Positions 48,795-61,450 of a DNA stretch of 64,000 nucleotides are shown here, in pieces. This DNA is from Equus caballus (lineage: Eukaryota; Chordata; Mammalia; Perissodactyla; Equidae), in the NCBI RefSeq assembly GCF_041296265.1, contig NC_091693.1:21080001-21144000 (forward strand), written 5' to 3'. A program made the translations under genes and the position numbers. Each line of letters begins with the position of its first letter. Within the stretch, counting starts at the first letter, position 1. The notes beneath the pieces were generated by a model. That model did no database searches, was not told the origin of the DNA, and saw only the letters and a program-made list of their open reading frames with translations.

Positions 48795-49254
48795 TGTACT
48801 CATCCGGGTTCTCTAGAGAAACAGAAGCAGATGGCTATTTATTAGGAGGAATTGGCTCACACAATTATGGAAGCTGAGAAACCCCACCATCTTCTACCCA
48901 AAAGCTGGAGACCCAGGAAAGGCAGTGCTGTAATTTCAGTGTGAGTCCGAAGGCCTGAGACCCGGAGGAGCTGATGGTGCAAATCAGTCTGAGGGCAGGA
49001 GGAGACAGATCTCCCAGCTCAGCAGGCAGGCAGGAAGGGAATGAATCCTCTCTTCCTCTGCTTTTTGTTCTATTCAGGTCCTCAACGGATTAGATGAAGC
49101 CCACTCTAATGGGAGAGGACCACCTAGTTTACTGAGTCCACTGATTGAAATGATAATCTCATGTGGAAACACCCTCACAGACACACCCACAAGGAATGTC
49201 TACTATGGGAATCCCATGACCAAGACAACTCAACACATAAAATTACTCATAACA
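48795..49254 (+). mobile_element. Ancient solo LTR (near full length)
   Basis: Begins TGTACTCATCCGGGTTCTCT then AGAGAAACAGAAGCAGATGG, with AGGAATTGGCTCACACAATT, and ends CATAAAATTACTCATAACA. A fossil without coding parts. Family assigned only as ERVL/MaLR-like. Confidence 0.6.
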
Positions 49255-50430
49255 CTGGCCTAGGAGGTCAATGTTCAGCTTATGTACACAGACAGAATAC
49301 ACACTCATAGCTGGGATTGACCATTCTGAGGAATGAAATGGACCATTTCCTGCCCTTTTCCCTGGGGAAGATGGGGCTTCTCTGAATAAGCAGGTGACCC
49401 TCATCATCAGGTCAAAGAGATCTGGGACAAGGTCTCCTAGGAGAGAAATACTAGAGGTGTTCTTTTCCTGGATCCTTTGCATGTCACTGTAAATGTCTCC
49501 CTGACCATCTGTGTCTACTTGGATCATCAATCCATGTACCAAGGCTTGATGGTCCTTGCCCCTTGAAGTCCAGCCATTGGCTTTCTCTGACACTTTCCTT
49601 GCCTCTCAGCAGTTGAGCAGCTGTTAATTCACGCCAGCAAGGTGAGCCAACAGATAGCAGTGATCTGTGAGGGCTGCAATAGTACCTGCCCCTCCACCGA
49701 TCCTTAGAGCTTGGTGGCTGCTGTCAACGTCTTCTTTCTCTTGGGGCCAACTTTAACCTGGAAGCAAATAGAGAAGGGGATTCTAGGAAATGTAGTTCCA
49801 GCCTGGCAAAGCCTCCATGGGTATCTTCACTGAAGCCTTCAAGTCACTGTTTAAAAGTCATTTTTTATATGTAATATGCGGAAAAATTCATCAGGCAGGT
49901 GAACCTCCTACTTTACCTTTTCCCTGTTAGATATGATTTGTGTGCATTACTGCGTTGCTTATCTACTACTACACATCAAACCACCCTAAAACTCAGTGCA
50001 CCAAACAATCTTCTTATTCTATCTCATGGTTCTGTAAAGTGGCCAGAGCCGGGTTGGCTGTTTCTCTCCTAGTTTTGCTTTTGGCTGTTTCAAACAGTCA
50101 GGTTGGGATGGCAGTGACTGGGACTGGAGTTCTGATCCCTCAGGATTCCTCTCTGTAGAATCTCTTTCCATCAGAGTCCCCTGGATTGCTTACACAGATG
50201 CTCAGACATCCACGATTCCTGAGTGGAAGCTGCCAGGCCTTCTTAATGTCTGAGCCATATGAGTCTCAGAACATCGTGCCCTCCACATTCTATGGGTCAA
50301 AGCAGTCTTGGGTCCAGTCCAGGTTCAAGAAGAGGAGAAAATAATAAAATCTCCATCTTGCAACCAAAGGAATGTCATGATTGTGACACATGTTTATAAA
50401 GGAAGGGAAGAATTTCTTGGGGTCGTCTTT
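49255..50430 (+). repeat. Duplicated spacer, partner of 44423-45790
   Basis: Includes an MLT1-like LTR fossil at about 49950-50350 (TTGCTTATCTACTACTACAC, TCTCATGGTTCTGTAAAGTG). Confidence 0.68.
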
Positions 50431-51740
50431 GGATTCCAGTTCCTTCAGCTACTCGCCTGTCTTGGTGTCAGTGGCCTCCTCTATCTGATGAGGGAGATTA
50501 CCTCTGTCAGGGATGTGGGGAAAGTTAAATGGGAACAGACAAGTAAAGGGGCAGCCCCGAACCTTCCTTCCCTGCCCTTGGACCGGTGGCAACAGCCTGG
50601 CATCATCCACATGACATTCCCTGGGGTGGACAGAAGGACAAGGAGAAGCAGCAGAGGTTTTCCCCTCCCCTGACTCCCTCCTTCTAGGTAGACCTGAGTC
50701 TTCCCAGCACATCTGACACCCTGACATTCCTGAGTCCAGACATAAGGTCCCTGTGCTGTATGGTCAGTCCCCTCCAATGAGCTGCAGACATCTCCAAAGT
50801 CAGCACTCAGCTCTGAATCAGCACCGCGGACAGCATCACCGCCCTCTCCTGGGGATCCGCAGGAGCCAAGCAAGGCAAAGAGAGTGCTCCTATGGGTGAA
50901 GGCCTGACCCCTGCCAGGGCAGAGGTGGGGTTGGTCACAATCAGAGCACAGAACTTGGTAGCTGGCGGAAGACCTCCAGCACAGTGGGGGAGCGAGTGGA
51001 ATTCAAAACATACTACCTGAGAGTCCAGAGATTTCCAGGGTAACATGACCACCTGTGGAAGTCACATCCCTGGTGATTGCCTGAGTGTCCCTACCATGTC
51101 TACTTGACCCATTCCTCCCTGAAAACTCACCTTCCAGTCCAGAAGAGCAAGAGCCCCACTCACCCCAGCCTGTGCTTTCCCATCACAGTCACCTACCCTA
51201 TGGTACTAGAATTGTCAGGCAACATGTCTGTCTCCCAACCAGATGCTGCTCTCCTCAAAAGCAAGAGCTAGATCTGTCATATTCACCCATTTACTGAAGG
51301 CACCCTCCCTGAAGGTACAAGGTTGTTGATTGGTTGAATGAATGAGTGAAGGAAGTCTCCTCCCTGACTTCATGAGAAGAGTCGGCAATTCTTCTCTCTC
51401 AAATTAAGATAAGCTGCCAGTCTCCCAGCCCAATGAATCCGGGGCAAAGATTGATGAAGGGGCTCCGAGTGCAGACAGTGGTATATGAGACAAAGCACCC
51501 CTGTGATTTGTGCAACTCACTTGCCCACTCTTGGACCTTTGTGTCTTCTTCTGTAAATTGGAGAAGTGGAGCTAGTTGGCCCCACAGCGTTGATGGCGTG
51601 TAAGTCGTAAGTTCCTCTTTTGCACACAGTTAGATTCTCGGTGGCTTCCCCATGTCTCTCCTTCCCACTTTTATGCTATTTTTTGCAAATTGGGGACCAC
51701 GGGGAACAGGCTGGGCATGACTAAGCCCTTCTGATCACAG
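50430..51740. other. Spacer without recognised gene
   Basis: 51490-51580 is MIR-like (CTGTGATTTGTGCAACTCAC, CTTCTGTAAATTGG). 50815-50860 repeats the TCAGCACCRCGGACAGC motif that also occurs at 350, 41070 and 47776. Confidence 0.45.
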
Positions 51741-51960
51741 ATTCTGCAACTGCTCCTGCAAGGAGAGAGTGAGTGGCCAGGACAGGGGGGCCCAGGAGAG
51801 GGGGAGGGCTGCAGGATGAGATTCCAGCTGAAAATTCAGGAAATGGTGATGGTGTGGGAGGACTTATGCGTGCTCACACCCTGTACCTTCCTTCTCCATG
51901 ATCACAGCGCTGACTCTACTCAGGGGGTTGGGTAATAGTTCTGGGAATGGAATAATATAG
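51741..51960 (+). pseudogene. Siglec signal + V-set scrap
   Basis: About 51741-51775 resembles a signal exon ending (CTGCAACTGCTCCTGCAAGG, then a GTGAGTGG donor). From about 51820 the frame reads RFQLKIQEMVMVWEDLCVL, then TPCTFLLHDHSADST. This fits the family's [26 protein letters not shown] strands A to C, with both cysteines. The similarity ends near 51960 in unrelated sequence and no C2 or transmembrane exons follow. Confidence 0.66.
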
Positions 51961-52499
51961 GTTGGACAGATTCATGAAGTTGAATAGAAGAAAACACTGT
52001 GATTTTTTCCATGTATACAAAGTCTTTAAAAAAAAGCATGCACAAAGCCATAGTATTAAGGACAGCATGCTCAGATGATAAAACTACAGAGAAAAGCAAG
52101 GAAACAATTGGCTTCACAGTGAAGTTGGGGCTCCTCCGAGGGAGTAGGCATTCACGATATGGAGGAGGACCAAGGGGGAGGTCCTGGGTGCTCCCCATGT
52201 TCTATACCTTGAGTGTGTTCATTTTGTGGTGAACCACTGAGCTTGTGGGGGCACTTCTGTGTATGTGTCTTACGTTTCCCCCAAAATAGTCTCAAGGAAA
52301 CCAACATGGGTCTGAGGAGGCACCACCTCCCAGAATTCCCACCACCTCTGCCCACCCCGTGGTCACTGAAAATAAACTTGGTGAATTAAAGTGCATGCCT
52401 CTTCTCTCACAAAATCCTCACCGTCCCTGAGGGTGGAGGACCCCCAGGCTGGCGTTCCTCACTACGTGTCTACTTCACGTGTCTCCATGTGTCCCCGTA

Positions 52500-53080
52500 A
52501 CAGGGAGGTTCTGGTGCTGGGACACCTATTGTCTCCCCACTGGACACTGAATCTCAGGGCAGCGTCTGGGGTTGGTGTGAGACCTCATGAGCAGGGAAGG
52601 GACGCCCGTCATTTGGATTCTCAGGAAGTGAGGACAGTCAGCCTCCCACATCTCCTGTGTCCCTGAGTCCAACCCTTGGCCAGACCAACCTCCACAGACA
52701 GCCACAGCCTGTGATTCAATAAGTTTGACCAGAGGGAACATATTTCACTTTGCAGAAAATGACCCTCCAAGGGGAAGAACATCCACAGGGAGGCAAGAGA
52801 AGGGGCTAGGGCCCTGTGTGGGGTGTGAATTGGGTGAGGCTCTCACCCTCCCTGGTCCAGGGTCCCCAGGATTGGATGTGGGTGGAGGATGGTTGACTAT
52901 AGGGCCTGTCCCAGTCCCCACAGTGTCTGGGGTGAACTTCCTCCTCTGAGGAGGGTCACTGTTCTGCCCTCAGCCTCAGCTTCCTGTTGGAGCCTCCTCT
53001 AAATCTTGAACTTTTAGTTTCTGAGAGAGAACCCTGAGAAACAACTTTTGTCGGGAAATTTGGCGTCTCCAACCCCAGAC
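52500..53080 (+). promoter_or_regulatory. 5' flank and likely promoter of the SIGLEC8-like gene
   Basis: Conserved with two pseudogene flanks. GAGGAAGT on the minus strand (52936-52943), followed by a CCTCTGAGGAGG palindrome, is a plausible myeloid PU.1 site about 140 bp before the ATG; myeloid Siglec promoters are known to use PU.1. The site is inferred from the motif only. Confidence 0.55.
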
Positions 53081-56000
53081 ATGCTGCTGCTGCTGCTGCT
53101 GCTGCTGGCCATGCTCTGGTGGAGGGAGGGGGCTGAGGGCCATAGAGAGCCCTGGAAATATTACCAGACTTACCAGCTGCAAGTACAGAGGACGGTGGAG
53201 GTGCCGGAGGGTCTGTGTGTGCGAGTACCCTGCTCCTTCTCCTATCCCAAGGATGGCTGGACTGAATCTACCCCAGCTCATGGCTACTGGTTCTGGGAAG
53301 GGGCCAAAACGAACCAGGACGCTCCTGTGGCCACAGATGACCCAGATAGAAAAGTGCAGGAGGAGACCCAGGGCCGATTCCACCTCCTTGGGAGCCCCCA
53401 TACCTACAACTGCTCCCTGGACATCAGAGATGCCAGGAGGACGGACAACAGAACATACTTTTATCGAGTTGAGAGAGGAAAAGCAAAATGGAATTACCAA
53501 GAAGACTATCTCTCTGTGCATGTGATAGGTAAGGAGAGGGCTCCAGGAGAGGCCTCAGCGGAAGTACTGGGATAAGACCTCACTCCTGGGAGGTGTTGGG
53601 GGTAAAGAGTGTCAGAGTTTAGAGGGAGGAGTTGGACCAAAGCTGGAGGCTTTTCTCAGGACTGCACCTCAGACCCTCCATCCTGATCCCCACATCTCCC
53701 TCTCTCCCCCCAGCCCTGACCCACTTACCTGACATTATCATCCCGGAGACCCTGCATTCTGGGCACCCCACGAATCTGACTTGCTCTGTGCCCTGGGCCT
53801 GTGAGCAGGGGACACCCCCCATCTTCTCCTGGATGACATCAGCCGTCACCACCTTGGGCCCCAGGACCCGACGCTCCTCGGCTCTCACCCTCACCCCACG
53901 GCCTCAGGACCATGGCACCAGCCTCGCATGTCAGGTTAACTTGCCTGGGGCTGGAGTGACCAGGACAAGGACTGTCCTCCTCGACGTGTCCTGTGAGTGC
54001 TGGGCCAGGATGCCCCATTCCTGATGTGATCCTGAGGGCAGTGGGGATGGAGGTATGATGGCCTCAGACACTGGTGTGGGGTCACAGAATCCAGGCTGGG
54101 AGGGGGTCAGGAGGTGGCCCGCCTCTATCCTTCCCCCATATTTGCAGCTCCTGGGGACAAGGGCCCATGTCTACCCAGCCCTCAACACCGATGTGTGTCT
54201 TTCTCTCCCAGACCCTCCGCAGAACTTGACCGTAACCATCTTCCTTGGAAACAGCACAGGTAGGAAGGAGCCCCCTCCCGGGCTGTAGGGAGCAGGACCT
54301 CTTCCAGCTCAGGGCAAGGCCAGGTCCCTGCCTCACCCTGGATTCACCCCAGTGACCGGCTTGTGGGTGAACCCAGTGGTCCCTCCCATCCTTAGCCCCC
54401 ATGGCCTCTGAGAAGCTGTCCCCATCGGCCCCTCACTGCCCTCAGCCTTCTCCAATCCCCTCAGCTCCACAAGGGAAAAAGGGCAATTCACATGGCAGAT
54501 CCCACCTCTGGAGACCCCTAATCATCAGTCTTTTGGTGACTGTTCCAGCCTTGTCTTTTTATTTTCTCCAACAATTGCTTACTTAAGTACCTTTGAATAG
54601 GTAATATATTCACACGGTCCAAAATTCATAACGTACAGCAGAGTCTGTCCTTCTGATGCCCAGTCCCCTATAGGGAAGAGATCAGTGTCCATACGCTGCT
54701 CTGAGCCTTGGTTTGTTCACATAAAGGATCTAAGTTGTCCTTTGATATCAGTAGCCCAGTTGTCCTCATTCTTCCCCACGACTGTGCAGTATTCCATCGT
54801 CTGGATGGATTCTGAGTTTGCACGCATCTTCTGTTAATGGAAAATCATGACATTAATTTTATTCTACTGGCAGAAACACTGCAATGAACAAGCCTGTGTC
54901 TCCTTTCGCAAACATGTCTGTGGGAAAGATTCCTATAAGCAAAATATAGCTGCTTCCTATATTCTTTCCAATTTCACCAAGTGGTTCTTTTCAGAGGGAG
55001 ACTAAGTTTACATTCCCACCCGTGAGGGATGAAAGTGTGTGTTTTCCTGAACTTGCACTTACATCTCTGTGTCTGTCCTCATCCAGTCTCTGTCTGTATC
55101 CTTCCTCTTTATCTCCACCTCTTTGTGGCTCTGACCCTCTCTCTCTTCTTCCCAGCACCCACAACCCTGGAGAATGGCTCATCTCTTTCAGTCCAGGAGG
55201 GCCAGTCCCTGCGCCTGGTCTGTGTTGCCGACAGCAACCCCCCTGCCAGGCTGAGCTGGGCCCGTGGGAGCCAGACACTGAGCCCCTCACAGTCCTTGAA
55301 CCTCGGGGTCCTGGAGCTGCCCCAGGTGGAGTCAAGTCACGAAGGCAAATTCACCTGCCAAGCTCAGCACCCTCAGGGCTCCCTGCACATCTCCCTGAGC
55401 CTCTCTGTGCAGAGTGAGTGCACCGGCGGGTTGGGAGGAGGGCTGGAGGAGGAGACAACACCCACCCTCACAGTCCACTGAGCAGCCCCCTGAGCTTCAA
55501 CAGAGCTCAACTCTGGTCTGTGCTCTGCTGTGAGGCCTGAATTTTCCTGGACTCAGAGTGTCACTGTCCACTTCCTTCCAGGCCAGGGGTGTGGCGTGGG
55601 GTGAGGGCTGGGAGGGAAAGGCCAGCGAAAGAGGTGGGTGTTGGAGGAGAGGGGCTGGGGCCTGGACAGGTGTGTCTGGGGACACGAGGCCCTTTCTTTG
55701 CAGGTTGAACAAGTCTCAGGAGAGTGAGGCTTTTACCATGGGCACAAAATTTAAGGAGAAGCCAAAAAATCCTCCAGAATCAAAAGGAGTAATATTACAA
55801 TGCAATAGTTTTTAAAAAATAAAATGAATGCAAAATAAATGCCATGATGAACAAAATATCACCATTTTAAATAAAGTCAGGCTGCAAATCTGCTCTTGTA
55901 TGCCTCACTCTCCTCACTCTAACCCTGCCCCCTCCACCTGCCCCCAGTTCCATGCCCCTTTTTTTGCATCTGGCAAAGTGGCCTCAACACAGAAGTCTAG

Positions 56001-59000
56001 GGACCTACGTGGAGTGGGAGAAGAAGAGACCGAGTTCCCATAAGGGAATCACCAATAATCCAATCTGTCTGCAGGAAAAGCGTGTCCTTCATCAGGAGCG
56101 GCACTGGGGGCCATCAGTGGAGCAGGTGCTACAGCCCTGCTCTTCCTGTCCTTCTGCATCATCGTCATCATGTGAGCAGTGACCCTGGGGAGGGAGGGAG
56201 AGCCCTGGGGTGGGAAGCACAGGCAGCCATGGAATCCCTGAGCCCAGAGCCAGAGGGACCTGGGTGGGTCAAGAGCCTGAAGCAAGGGCAGGAGGAGGTC
56301 CCTGGCACCTGGGCGAGTCTGTCATAAGCCCTTGGCCCCACTGCTCAGGAGGGGGGAGCCTGTATTCTCAACCTTGAGGTCTCTGGGTCAAAACCACTCC
56401 TTTTCTACCTCAGTCACCCATCCTGCCCCTTCAGAGAGAACAGAGGAGGGGGTCAGTCTGCCCACTGCACCCTGAGCTGCTCTGACAGAAAGTCTCTCTG
56501 GTCTCTTCACTCAGAGTGAGGCGCCACAAGAAGAAGGCAACAAGGCCAGCAGCAGGCGTGGGGGACATGGCCATGGAGGGTACCATCGCTGTCACCAGCT
56601 CAGTCTGTCAGGTGTGTGACCTGGGCATCTCCCCATCCAGCATCCTGCATGGATACCTCCTCCAAGATGGTGCCCTGCATTTGATTGTCCTACTCAGCAT
56701 GGCCAAAGATGCATTCCTCATCACCGCCTCTTCATCCTCCCATGCTGGATTACCCATCTTGATGACAGCAGGACAGTTTTCTCCTCTTTCCTTCAGGCCA
56801 GGTGCAGAGGAGGCACCTTCTCTCTATCCTCCTTTTCTTTTGCCACAGCCAAAAATTGACCACATCTTGTCCATTTTTCTTTCTACGAGCAGCAAGCATC
56901 AGTCTCCCTCTCTCCATCTTGACTCCTGTCATTGCAGAGGCTTCAGGATCTCTTTCTTGGACCCCTCATTTCTCTGCCTTTCACCTCCTTTGCCCTACAC
57001 AGAGCGACCATCTAGAAGTCACCGTTGTCCAGCTGCTCTGCGTTTGAATATATGTTCGCCCCCATTGTCTAGAGCAGAGGCTGGCAAAATTCTTCTAACA
57101 AGGGTCAGATGGTAGACATTTTTAGCTTTGTTGGCCTGACACTCTCTGTTACAGCAACTCAACTCTGATTTGCAGTGTGAAAGCAGCCAGAGACTATATG
57201 TAAATAACTGAGTGAGGCTGTGTTCCAATAAAACTTTATTTACAAACACAGACAGTGGGCTGGACTTGACCCACGGGCTGTAGTTTGCTGACCTCTGACC
57301 TAGAGAATGAAGCTCAAACTCCTCATCCTTGAGCCCTGCGTCCTCCAGCCTCTCAGTTCCTACCCCTCCAGAAGGGCTGGGGTTTGGGTGAGGAGAGTGA
57401 GGCACTCTCCTCAGATGCAAAACTTGAGGGGATACCAGAAACCTCAGCAACTGAGATAAATAATATTTTAGTACACTATTTTAAAAAAATCACAAGTAAT
57501 GAAAAAAAATCCATGATAAGCAAAATATCAAAAATCTAACTAATGGTAGAATCAGTAGAGTGAAGTTAGTTAATAGTTATTTAAAATCATTTCTCCATCA
57601 TAGGAAAAGCAGAGGCAGAGAAGAATGTTTTGAAAATATTTTGTCTGCTTTCGTTTCCAGTAAAGTCAGGAAAGCAAAATTATAATAAATTCTGGTTTGG
57701 GTATACACAAACCCTTTAATATCTTAAATTTAAACTTTAATCTTAAATCATGTTTCAAATTTTCAGTAATATTTCCATTATTTTAATGTTCTGGAAAAAG
57801 TGATCACTAAAATTAAAAACACATATATAGGAGGACACAGTTTTTCTTCTGGCTCAGGTTCCAACTGGTTCAGAAGGGCACTCTAACCAATCCTAGCTTA
57901 TTGAAACTTTTGATATTCTGTTTTCCATAAGATCTTTTTACATTCATTTTGATTTTAAAAATATTGCATGAAAATCTCATTTATACCAGTTACCAAGGTT
58001 TTGGCTCCCCTTTTAGATTTGCATTGTGAATGACTGCCTCCCTTGCCTCACCCTGATCCCCGCCCTGCGGTCCAGTCCACTTCCGACCACTCCTCCTGCC
58101 TCCCGTCTTTTCTCCACCCACACTGGACTTTTCATCATCATCAAGCAGAGCAAAGTCACTTCTGCCTCTGGGTCTTTGCATGGGCTGTTCCTCCCTCCTC
58201 TCTTACTCTCCCCTCCCCTTTTGGTTGGGGAGCAACTAGAAATGAGGCTGCCAGTGAGGTCGACAGACCAGGAAAGTGTGATATCTTGTAGTTAAGTAGA
58301 GAAGGGCTTTCATTCAGGGAAGACATGCAACAGAGTCACCTGCTGCTGCAGAGTCCAGAGAGGTGAGGACTGAAGATGGCCATTTGGATTTCACTAGCAG
58401 AGGTCACTGGTGTGCTGGATAATAGCAGTGTGGGGAAGTGGTTGTGTGTGTGTATGAATCTTAATCTGGATAATCAAGAGAGACTTGGAGGAGCACAAAC
58501 GTTAACAATTCTGGTGAAGCGTTCTCCTGTCAAGGGAGCAGCAAAGAAGGATGCTCCCCAGGTAGCACCTGTCATTCTCGACTGTGTGAGTCTGTATTAG
58601 CTTCGTGTTCCCACTGTAATGAATTAACACAAATTTAGTGGCTTCCAGCAACATAAATTTATCATCTTACAGTTCTGGAGGTCACAAGTCCAAAATGGGT
58701 TTCACTGGGCTGAAATGAAGGCGTTGGCAGGCAGGGCTGCGTTTCTTCTGGAGGCTCCAGGGGAAAATGCATTTTCTTGCCTTTTCCAGCCTCTAGAGGG
58801 CACCTGCATTCCATGGTTCATGGCTCCTTCCCCCATCTTCAAGGCCAGAACCAGAGTATCTTCAGATCTCTCTTTGCCTCCTTCCTCCCTTGTCAAGACC
58901 CTTGTGATTACATTGGGCCCACCCAAATAATCCAGGAGGATGTCCCAATCTCAATATTCTTAACTTAACTCCATCTTGAAAGTCCTTTTTTTCATGTAAG

Positions 59001-59865
59001 CAACACATTCACAGGTTCCAGGAGATTAGGGCATGCACATCCTGCAGGGATGTCATTCTGCCTACCACAGGGCTGTAACTTCTTTGACTGACTTGTCCTC
59101 CCACGAAACTCTTCCCATGGGCAGGTGCCATGCCTGAATCAAGGCCCTGAAACCATCTCATTTACTGTGTTCCTGTCTATCATATCTTGATTCACAATTA
59201 GAGATTTGTTTAACTCACTTTTTTCTGCCTCCTTCAAATAAAGAATAAGCTGCAAGAGGTCAGGGCCTGTGTCTTCTGTGTCCATCACAGTATGTCTAGC
59301 ACCCAGCTCAGGGCCTCACACACAGGGGCCCTCAGGCTGTGGGGTTAGAAAGAACTGGTTTGGATGCTGGTTTCACCAGCGACTTTGAGCATAGTGCTTA
59401 CTTGGTTCAACCTCAGCTTTAATATTTATAAAATGGAGACAGTAATAATATCTTCCTTATGAGGTTGTTGTAGGAAGTTAATGAGATTAGCAAGCGCCAA
59501 ATAATGTGCTCACTAAGTATTGAATATTTAAAGAAAGCATGAATCAAGGAGATCTCGACAAAAATGTGTATGGGATGGATGGATGAGGGAATTCATGGGC
59601 CTCCCTCCTGGACACTTTCTGCTTGATCCTGTGCCTCACGTTCTGTTCTGACTCCCTTCTCTCTCCCTCCACTCAGGGTTCTGTGATTGAATCCCGGGCA
59701 GGCAGCGTCTCAAAACACCCTCCCCCAGAGGTGGCTGCCCCCTACTCAGGGGAGGAAGAAGAGCTATTTTATGCAAACCTCAGCTTTCTTGGGATGAAGC
59801 CTCAGGACCCGCAGGAACAGGAGGCCACTGGTGGTGAGTACTCCGAGATCAAGATCCACAAGTGA
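53081..59865 (+). CDS. SIGLEC8: SIGLEC8-like (SIGLEC7/8/9 clade) inhibitory receptor (7 exons, intact)
   Basis: Coding exons 53081-53528, 53714-53992, 54212-54259, 55156-55413, 56075-56171, 56515-56611 and 59677-59865 join in frame to 1416 nt, 471 residues (human Siglec-7, -8 and -9 are 463-499). Signal peptide and V-set share the first exon, as in SIGLEC7/8/9. The signal has a run of eight Leu. The V-set (about 30-149) carries Cys46, Cys51, Cys111, Arg129 in TYFYRVERG and Trp136. Two C2-set domains (150-242, 259-344) flank a 16-residue linker. The transmembrane helix (about 353-376) has no charge. The tail holds ITIM LFYANL (Tyr441) and EYSEIK (Tyr464). The ending KPQDPQxQEAT...EYSEIKIHK and the CSFSYPxDGWT strand resemble human Siglec-8 as remembered; SIGLEC7 or SIGLEC9 co-orthology is possible. 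The last intron (3.1 kb) holds an hAT relic, an L2 relic and an old LTR. Expected function is inhibitory signalling through SHP-1/SHP-2. Confidence 0.93.
54565..54990. mobile_element. Old L1-like fragment (paralogue of 16358-16765)
   Basis: Intron between the linker exon and the second C2 exon of the SIGLEC8-like gene, at the same position as in the pseudogene at 14863. Confidence 0.58.
57060..57302. mobile_element. hAT-Charlie-type MITE
   Basis: Terminal inverted repeats CAGAGGCTGGCAAA and TTTGCTGACCTCTG, flanked by near-identical 8-mers GTCTAGAG / ACCTAGAG. The interior has GTGTTCCAATAAAACTTTAT. It lies in the SIGLEC8-like last intron. Confidence 0.75.
58010..58310 (-). mobile_element. L2-like relic
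   Basis: CTGCCTCTGGGTCTTTGCAT then GGGCTGTTCCTCCCTCC is the standard antisense L2 pattern. Confidence 0.5.
58593..59069 (+). mobile_element. Ancient solo LTR in SIGLEC8-like last intron
   Basis: TGTATTAGCTTCGTGTTCCC to CTGCCTACCACA with ATCTTACAGTTCTGGAGGTC and TGTGATTACATTGGGCCCAC. ERVL/MaLR-type fossil without coding parts. Confidence 0.65.
59345..59520 (+). mobile_element. MIR SINE
   Basis: CTCAGCTTTAATATTTATAA, AATGGAGACAGTAATAATA and TTATGAGGTTGTTGTAGGAA. Confidence 0.6.
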
Positions 59866-59979
59866 GCAGTTGCAGAGCCCCTGCCCTGGCTTCAGAGACC
59901 ACGGTCCTTGAGGCAAAGAAAAAAATCACAGACTGATGCCTGCAGATTTAAATGCCCGCTAAATGGTGTAAATAGCAGA

Positions 59980-60160
59980 GCCTTTGGAACTAAAGAGTTT
60001 TGAATTAGAATCCACACTCTCCACCTTTACTAAGTAAGTGACAGACCAACCCTCTCTCTGTGTCTCGGTTTCTTGTTCTGTGAAACACGCATGAGAAGCT
60101 CTACCTGGAAGTCTGTAGTGAGAATTCTGGGAGTAAAGTCCTATCAGAGCACCTGCCACA
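59980..60160 (+). mobile_element. MIR-like SINE 3' of the SIGLEC8-like gene
   Basis: CTCTCTGTGTCTCGGTTTCT then TGTTCTGTGAAACACGCATG fits MIR. No clear AATAAA signal was seen within 300 nt of the stop codon. Confidence 0.5.
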
Positions 60161-60549
60161 AAGTGGATGCAGAACACATGCTGGATCCCTGTGATTTGGA
60201 CAGAGGGATCTGCTGGGGATCTCTCCTGACTCAGGAGAGGACTAGCATCAGACCTCAGACCTTGCATCCTGAGGTCCCTCCTGCTGAAATGTCCTCCCGC
60301 TGGACCTTCATCTGCTTCTGTCCTTGAGAGCCGAGCTCAAGAGGCAGACTCTGGGTTGAGATGGGAAAGTCAAACAGCAGCTCATCATCACAACCTGTGG
60401 AGACGAACCAAACCAGTGAGGAAGGTTCCCAAATGGTCACATGACCATCTGATGAATGAAACTGCATGATCCCAAAATCCTCTACAGCACCCACCCAAAG
60501 AAAGGAATGCATCACAGCAGCCACTGCATAGAGTAGCCTGATGGAAAGA

Positions 60550-61450
60550 AATCAAAGGATTGATGGGGCATTAAAAATTCCCTGTAAATGGACCCCAGCC
60601 CATTTATAACAGCACCAAAACCCATAAAGTACTAAGGAAAGCTTTTTTATTTAAATATGCAATGCTTCTGAAAAATACAGAATATTGCTGACAGAAGTTA
60701 AGGGAGATTCAAATGAATGAAGAAATATAACGTGTTCATGGATTGGAAGACAGAATATTGCTAACATGCCTGTTTTGTCCACACTGATTTAAAATAATAC
60801 CAGTCAACAAACATATATATATGGATGTAAATAAGCTTATATCTGGATGTATAAGCATATATATGTGTGTGTGTGTGTACATACATAATTTGACAATTTG
60901 ATTCTAAAATGTATGGAAATGTAAAGACCTAAAATAGTGAAATATTCCCAAAAATAAGAACACAGTTGGAGAAGTCAGACTTTACTATAAAGTGGAGTAA
61001 TCAAGAGTGTGGTGTGGCAGAACAGAGTCCATAAATAGACCAGCACATTACACATGGTGCACTGAGCAGCACCCATTCTATTCAACTGGGAAAAGGACGA
61101 CTTCTTGACAAATGTGGTCGAAAAAATGGATCAAGGCTTGGAAAAAACTGATCTTATAAATTATATAATTGGTTTATGTAATTGGAATCATGCGGTATAT
61201 ACTCATGTGGTTTGTTCACTCTGTGTTGCCTTTTTTTTCAGATTCCTCAATGCTGTTGTGCATTTCAGTATTTTGTTCCTTTATTGCTGAGTAGTATTCA
61301 ATGTATCACAACTTTTTTACCCATTTTTCTGTTCATGCACATTTGGTTTCTTTCCAGTATTTCATGATTATGAATAAAGCTGCTGTGAACATATTTGTAC
61401 AAAATTGTGTCCAGATGTATTTTCATTCCTCTCAATTGTTGGGAAGTAGG
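60550..61450. mobile_element. L1 relics (sense then antisense)
   Basis: 60560-61130 is sense ORF2 (GTTCATGGATTGGAAGACAG, TAAATAGACCAGCACATTAC). 61130-61450 is antisense L1 (TGCTGAGTAGTATTCAATGT, AATAAAGCTGCTGTGAACAT). Confidence 0.65.

Noticed and set aside
56516-57115. 199-residue frame starting in the SIGLEC8-like tail exon
   Set aside because: Read-through past the GT donor at 56612 into the intron; the spliced form keeps the family-typical tail with ITIM.
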